DNA of 64,000 bases from Singulisphaera sp. GP187 (GTDB lineage: Bacteria; Planctomycetota; Phycisphaerae; Phycisphaerales; SM1A02). The translations under genes were made by a program, and so were the position numbers. Location of the stretch: the NCBI GenBank assembly GCA_945862215.1, contig CAMAXY010000005.1, forward strand, positions 1 to 64,000, read 5' to 3'. A model generated the notes under the pieces. It saw only the letters and a program-made list of their open reading frames with translations, ran no database searches and was not told where the DNA came from. Shown piece after piece: positions 61,191 to 64,000 of the stretch. Position 1 is the stretch's first letter; each line of letters begins with the position of its first letter.

Positions 61191-61634
61191 CGGAAACGCA
61201 TAAGTGATCAGCCGTGAAAAGATCCCGCCGGGCTCAGACAGTCCTCGGCGACCGACACGATCTGATTTACGAAATTTTATTGCAAGTGCCGTCGGCCGCC
61301 TGCGGAACTCGCCCGGCAGAATTTTTCAACGGCTGGGCACGCACACAGAAGCTCGACCGATCTGAAAAACGTTCGAGCGAGAATTTGATTCGCCAACCTG
61401 GGCAGCGGAATGATTTGAACCCCTGCGAGTTTGCAAGCCGAGCCGGAGTCCGCGTAGGCGAGGCGCAGCATGTTTGAGCCCGGGGGCAAATCATTCCGCT
61501 GCCAAATTATGCACGAACCACATTTGAGCCCATATATGCGTCCCGCGGCGTTCTCATAAACCATTCTGTTTTTTTGAGCCCGGGGGCAAATCAGTCCGCT
61601 GCCAAAATCTGCACGAACCACTTTTGAGCCCATG
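61184..61634. repeat. foldback repeat copy R5 (complete, plus extra right end)
   Basis: Starts at GAGCCACGGAAACGCATAAG in the transposase remnant. Module A runs about 61205-61343 with arms AGCCGTGAAAAGATCCCGCC and GGCAGAATTTTTCAACGGCT. Module B is at 61399-61503 with perfect 17-nt ends GGCAGCGGAATGATTTG and CAAATCATTCCGCTGCC. A second copy of the right end of the element (61572-61634) follows. It ends just before the S9 peptidase gene. Confidence 0.88.
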
Positions 61635-61639
61635 CACAG

Positions 61640-63679
61640 CTAAAAAATCTTCTTCCACCACGCAAGGATTTCTCCAAGGCGGTGCATTCGAAGATCTGGC
61701 GGTCCAGCTCGACTCATTCCGTGACTTGTCTCACGGGGATATTTCACAAAGCGAACTGGAACATTTTGAACCGCAAGCGCTGCATGCACTTGCTCTGATT
61801 GTTCGATGTTGCATCGAAGATCGCCTTCGCTATGAATGAGCAACATTGGCGTGCGCGCTTTTGAAAAACTTGCGATTGGGCTGGATTTCCAAAGATGCTT
61901 GGGATCCGAATAGGCAGAGCCAGTCCAATATATGCCGGGAACATCTGGTAAATCTGAATTTCCAGAGTGACTGACGATGTTCGAAACGCATCGATCGCTG
62001 ATCGCTCCGCAGTATTCGCTCGAATGTCCAACCGCCCACAGAGTCATGAAGCCGCCGTATGAACCACCCATGATTCCGATGCGCGCATTGTCGATTCCAC
62101 GATCGCTGCGCATCGCACGTGTAATCGCTTGGACATCCATCCAATCCTTCCCGCCCCACGTGCCTTGAATTGCTTGGCAGAATGCGCGCCCATATCCCTT
62201 CGATCCACGAGGATTTCCATACACAACGGTGTATCCCTCCGCCGCGAGCAACTGAAATTCGTGAAAGAACGCCCACCCATATTGAGCGTGTGGTCCTCCA
62301 TGCACTTCGAGTACGCCTGGAGTTTTCCGTCCAGCTCGTGCCGACTTTGGCGGACGCATCGTCCAATAGTGAACAGCGACTCCGTCCTTTGCTTTAGTCC
62401 ACGATTCTTCGGGCAGTGCAAGATCGAGTTCATCGCAGAGCGCACTGTTGAGACGCGTGACTTGGCGAACTGGAAATTCTCTGCCAGTGATATCTGCAAC
62501 ACAAACTTCTGGCGGTTCAGTTGGCGCAGAACGAATGAGCGCAATGCGCGCGCCATCACGAGAAAGTGTGCAAGGAAGATGTTCGGCGCCAGTCGGTGTA
62601 TGCAGAGCTATAAAGTTGCCGCCGAGACTTGCACTGGCAATATGGCCAGAGCCGTGCCATCCAATTCGCATCAGCAAAGAGTCCCCGCCTGGCATCCATT
62701 GAATCCATGAAGCAAATGATGTATCGACCGAGTCCGAGAGTGTCGCACTCATTAAGCAAAAATCGCTTGAACGAAGCAGATTTCTGGTGATTTTCGTTCG
62801 GAGGTCGTGTACGAATAATCCGAGATTTTCGGTTGCATACATTTCTGTTCGGCCAATTCTGCCTGCGTATGCAACCATTGTTCCATCAGGGCTCCACGTC
62901 ACAGAACTCTTGGGTCCATCAGAAAGTCCATCAAGTGCCTTGATTTTTCCAGTTCGCACATCTGCGATCACGATTTCCATCTTCCAAGGTTCGAAGAGCG
63001 CGCGAGGAGAACGATTGACCGTCGCAGCAATCGTTTTTCCGTCTGGTGACCAATCGAAGGAAAACGTTCCAAGAGTATCGCCCAGTGCAAGCTCTCGAAT
63101 GCGGCGCGTGCGGATATTCAAGATATGCAATCGAAAGCGAGCCGATCCGAAGACGCCATCGCCGTCGAGTCTGTACCACGGATCATCAATCACGAGCGGT
63201 GGAGTGCTTCGCCCACTTGCAGTGCGCGCTTTGGCAGCAGCGGCAGTTCTCTCGGCGAGAGTCTGGCGGTATGCGAATGCAATCTCGTCTCCATTTGGAG
63301 AAAATCGAAAGTTTCCGATCGACCCATCAAGAAGTTTCGTCAATTTCTTGGGCGCTGCCAGTTTCATTCCGCGCATCGCTGCCAACATAATTTGCGGATT
63401 TCCTCGTTCTGCTTCACGAACAAATGCAATTGAAGTCCCATCCGGCGACCAGCGTGGGGAACGATCGCGCGGGCCCGCTGTCAATCGCCGCGATTTCGTC
63501 ACTCCATCTGCAGATGCGATCCAAATTTCCGTGCAATAGGTGCTTGGCTCATCTGCAACTTTGTGCACGAATGCGATGCGCTCTCCATTGCCGTCGATTT
63601 GAGGGTCGGATGGAACAACAAGTTTCCGAACATCTTCCGCAGTGATTTTCCGAGATTTTATTTGTGCTCGTCGTGCCAT
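61640..63679 (-). CDS. S9-family prolyl oligopeptidase-like peptidase
   Basis: The 679-residue product has an N-terminal beta-propeller (RRLTAGPRDRSPRWSPDGTSIAFVREAE, RFSPNGDEIAFAYRQT, SVTWSPDGTMVAYAGR) and a C-terminal alpha/beta-hydrolase domain. The catalytic triad is visible: Ser in IMGGSYGGFMTLW, Asp in HSEGDLRCNIEQ and His in ETSHGMSR. No signal peptide is seen, so it is likely a cytoplasmic acylaminoacyl- or oligopeptidase. Its 3' end is 5 nt from repeat R5. Confidence 0.93.
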   Translation of the reverse strand: MARRAQIKSRKITAEDVRKLVVPSDPQIDGNGERIAFVHKVADEPSTYCTEIWIASADGVTKSRRLTAGPRDRSPRWSPDGTSIAFVREAERGNPQIMLAAMRGMKLAAPKKLTKLLDGSIGNFRFSPNGDEIAFAYRQTLAERTAAAAKARTASGRSTPPLVIDDPWYRLDGDGVFGSARFRLHILNIRTRRIRELALGDTLGTFSFDWSPDGKTIAATVNRSPRALFEPWKMEIVIADVRTGKIKALDGLSDGPKSSVTWSPDGTMVAYAGRIGRTEMYATENLGLFVHDLRTKITRNLLRSSDFCLMSATLSDSVDTSFASWIQWMPGGDSLLMRIGWHGSGHIASASLGGNFIALHTPTGAEHLPCTLSRDGARIALIRSAPTEPPEVCVADITGREFPVRQVTRLNSALCDELDLALPEESWTKAKDGVAVHYWTMRPPKSARAGRKTPGVLEVHGGPHAQYGWAFFHEFQLLAAEGYTVVYGNPRGSKGYGRAFCQAIQGTWGGKDWMDVQAITRAMRSDRGIDNARIGIMGGSYGGFMTLWAVGHSSEYCGAISDRCVSNIVSHSGNSDLPDVPGIYWTGSAYSDPKHLWKSSPIASFSKARTPMLLIHSEGDLRCNIEQSEQVHAALAVQNVPVRFVKYPRETSHGMSRAGPPDLRMHRLGEILAWWKKIF

Positions 63680-63705
63680 AGAAGATCATCGTAGGATCAT
63701 CCGTC

Positions 63706-64000
63706 ATGACATGGGTATGGCGAGGACGAGATGATGGACCAGATCCAGCGGCACAACGTTGGCATCAAGTGATCCGTCCATGGGATGCTGCTCCACGCGC
63801 GCGCGGACGGAAGTGTCCAATTGTTGTCATTGGCTATCCAACTGATGCGGGCGTTCGAGCAAACTTCGGTCGTCCAGGTGCGGTGGATGGTCCCGCAGCA
63901 CTGCGAACGGCATGCGCAAATTTGCCCGCGCCTACAACGCACGCTCTCTTTGATGCAGGCGATGCGAGTGGTGCTGGAGAAGATGTTGAAAGTTGGCAGC
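63706..64000 (+). CDS. formimidoylglutamase-like (arginase/ureohydrolase family), N-terminal part
   Basis: The frame runs off the window end. It reads VWRGRDDGPDPAAQRWHQ, VVIGYPTDAGVRANFGRPGAVDGPAALR, FDAGDASGAG, matching the N-terminus of HutG-type ureohydrolases (GFACDEGVRRNxGRxGAAxGP). Metal-binding Asp/His motifs lie beyond the window. It is divergent from the S9 peptidase gene with 26 nt between starts. HutG hydrolyses N-formimidoylglutamate in histidine breakdown. Confidence 0.72.
   Translation, partial: MTWVWRGRDDGPDPAAQRWHQVIRPWDAAPRARGRKCPIVVIGYPTDAGVRANFGRPGAVDGPAALRTACANLPAPTTHALFDAGDASGAGEDVESWQ

Noticed and set aside
62787-63539. 250-residue + frame opposite the S9 peptidase
   Set aside because: Antisense of the beta-propeller repeats of the peptidase.

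Overview
The window looks like a chromosome segment of a planctomycete, most likely class Phycisphaerae. The evidence is a DUF1501 / PSD1-type (DUF1549-DUF1553, CxxCH) gene pair, a secreted beta-helix protein ending in a dockerin-like tail, the McsA/McsB arginine-kinase pair, a Bacteroidetes-type long PurF, and lipid A/LPS genes (lpxA, kdsA) that imply a Gram-negative type envelope. This assignment rests on gene content only, not on a database search. Gene density is high, base composition is intermediate, and many genes overlap by 4 nt in operons.

Layout. 0-4 kb: molybdenum-cofactor genes (moaA fragment, MOSC protein), a TSUP permease, a SpoIID-like lipoprotein and riboflavin synthase. 4-10.4 kb: a SpoIIE-type phosphatase, a pterin dehydratase, the kdsA-mcsA-mcsB operon, a YtpQ/DUF1444-like protein and a Leu-Lys repeat lipoprotein. 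10.4-24 kb: housekeeping genes (ileS, rpsD, purF, lpxA, lipB, lepA), a Phd/VapC toxin-antitoxin pair and a SurA/PpiD-like chaperone. 24-29 kb: two tandem OmpH-like proteins, rimO, and a nucleosidase-NadD fusion. 29.1-31 kb: two tRNA-Glu genes and the secreted beta-helix protein. 31-39 kb: aroB, a ParA ATPase with an unknown partner, an M19 dipeptidase and a four-gene DUF2752/lipoprotein/glycosyltransferase-like chain. 39.2-40 kb: foldback repeats. 40-47 kb: the DUF1501/PSD1/amidohydrolase/flavin-reductase operon. 47-48.3 kb: mraZ, a candidate CsrA-binding RNA, and csrA. 48.3-57 kb: NifU-like protein, a lipoprotein, dapF, an arginine/ornithine succinyltransferase-pathway operon, folE. 58-61.6 kb: an accessory island with foldback repeats at both ends, two secreted proteins and a decayed IS3-type transposase. 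61.6-64 kb: an S9 peptidase and the start of a HutG-like gene.

The two most striking signals are non-coding. (1) Between mraZ and csrA lies a run of about six hairpins. Four of them present GGA in an ANGGAN hexaloop, the classical CsrA/RsmE target, and the run ends in a strong intrinsic terminator. It looks like a CsrB/RsmZ-type CsrA-sequestering RNA encoded next to csrA. The csrA leader also holds five GGA motifs, one in its Shine-Dalgarno. (2) A dispersed repeat of about 340 bp occurs as full or partial copies at 39.2, 39.8, 58.1, 58.4 and 61.2 kb. Each full copy consists of two long imperfect palindromes (modules A and B) joined by a linker. In the 61.2-kb copy both arms of module A have changed together, so pairing is preserved.
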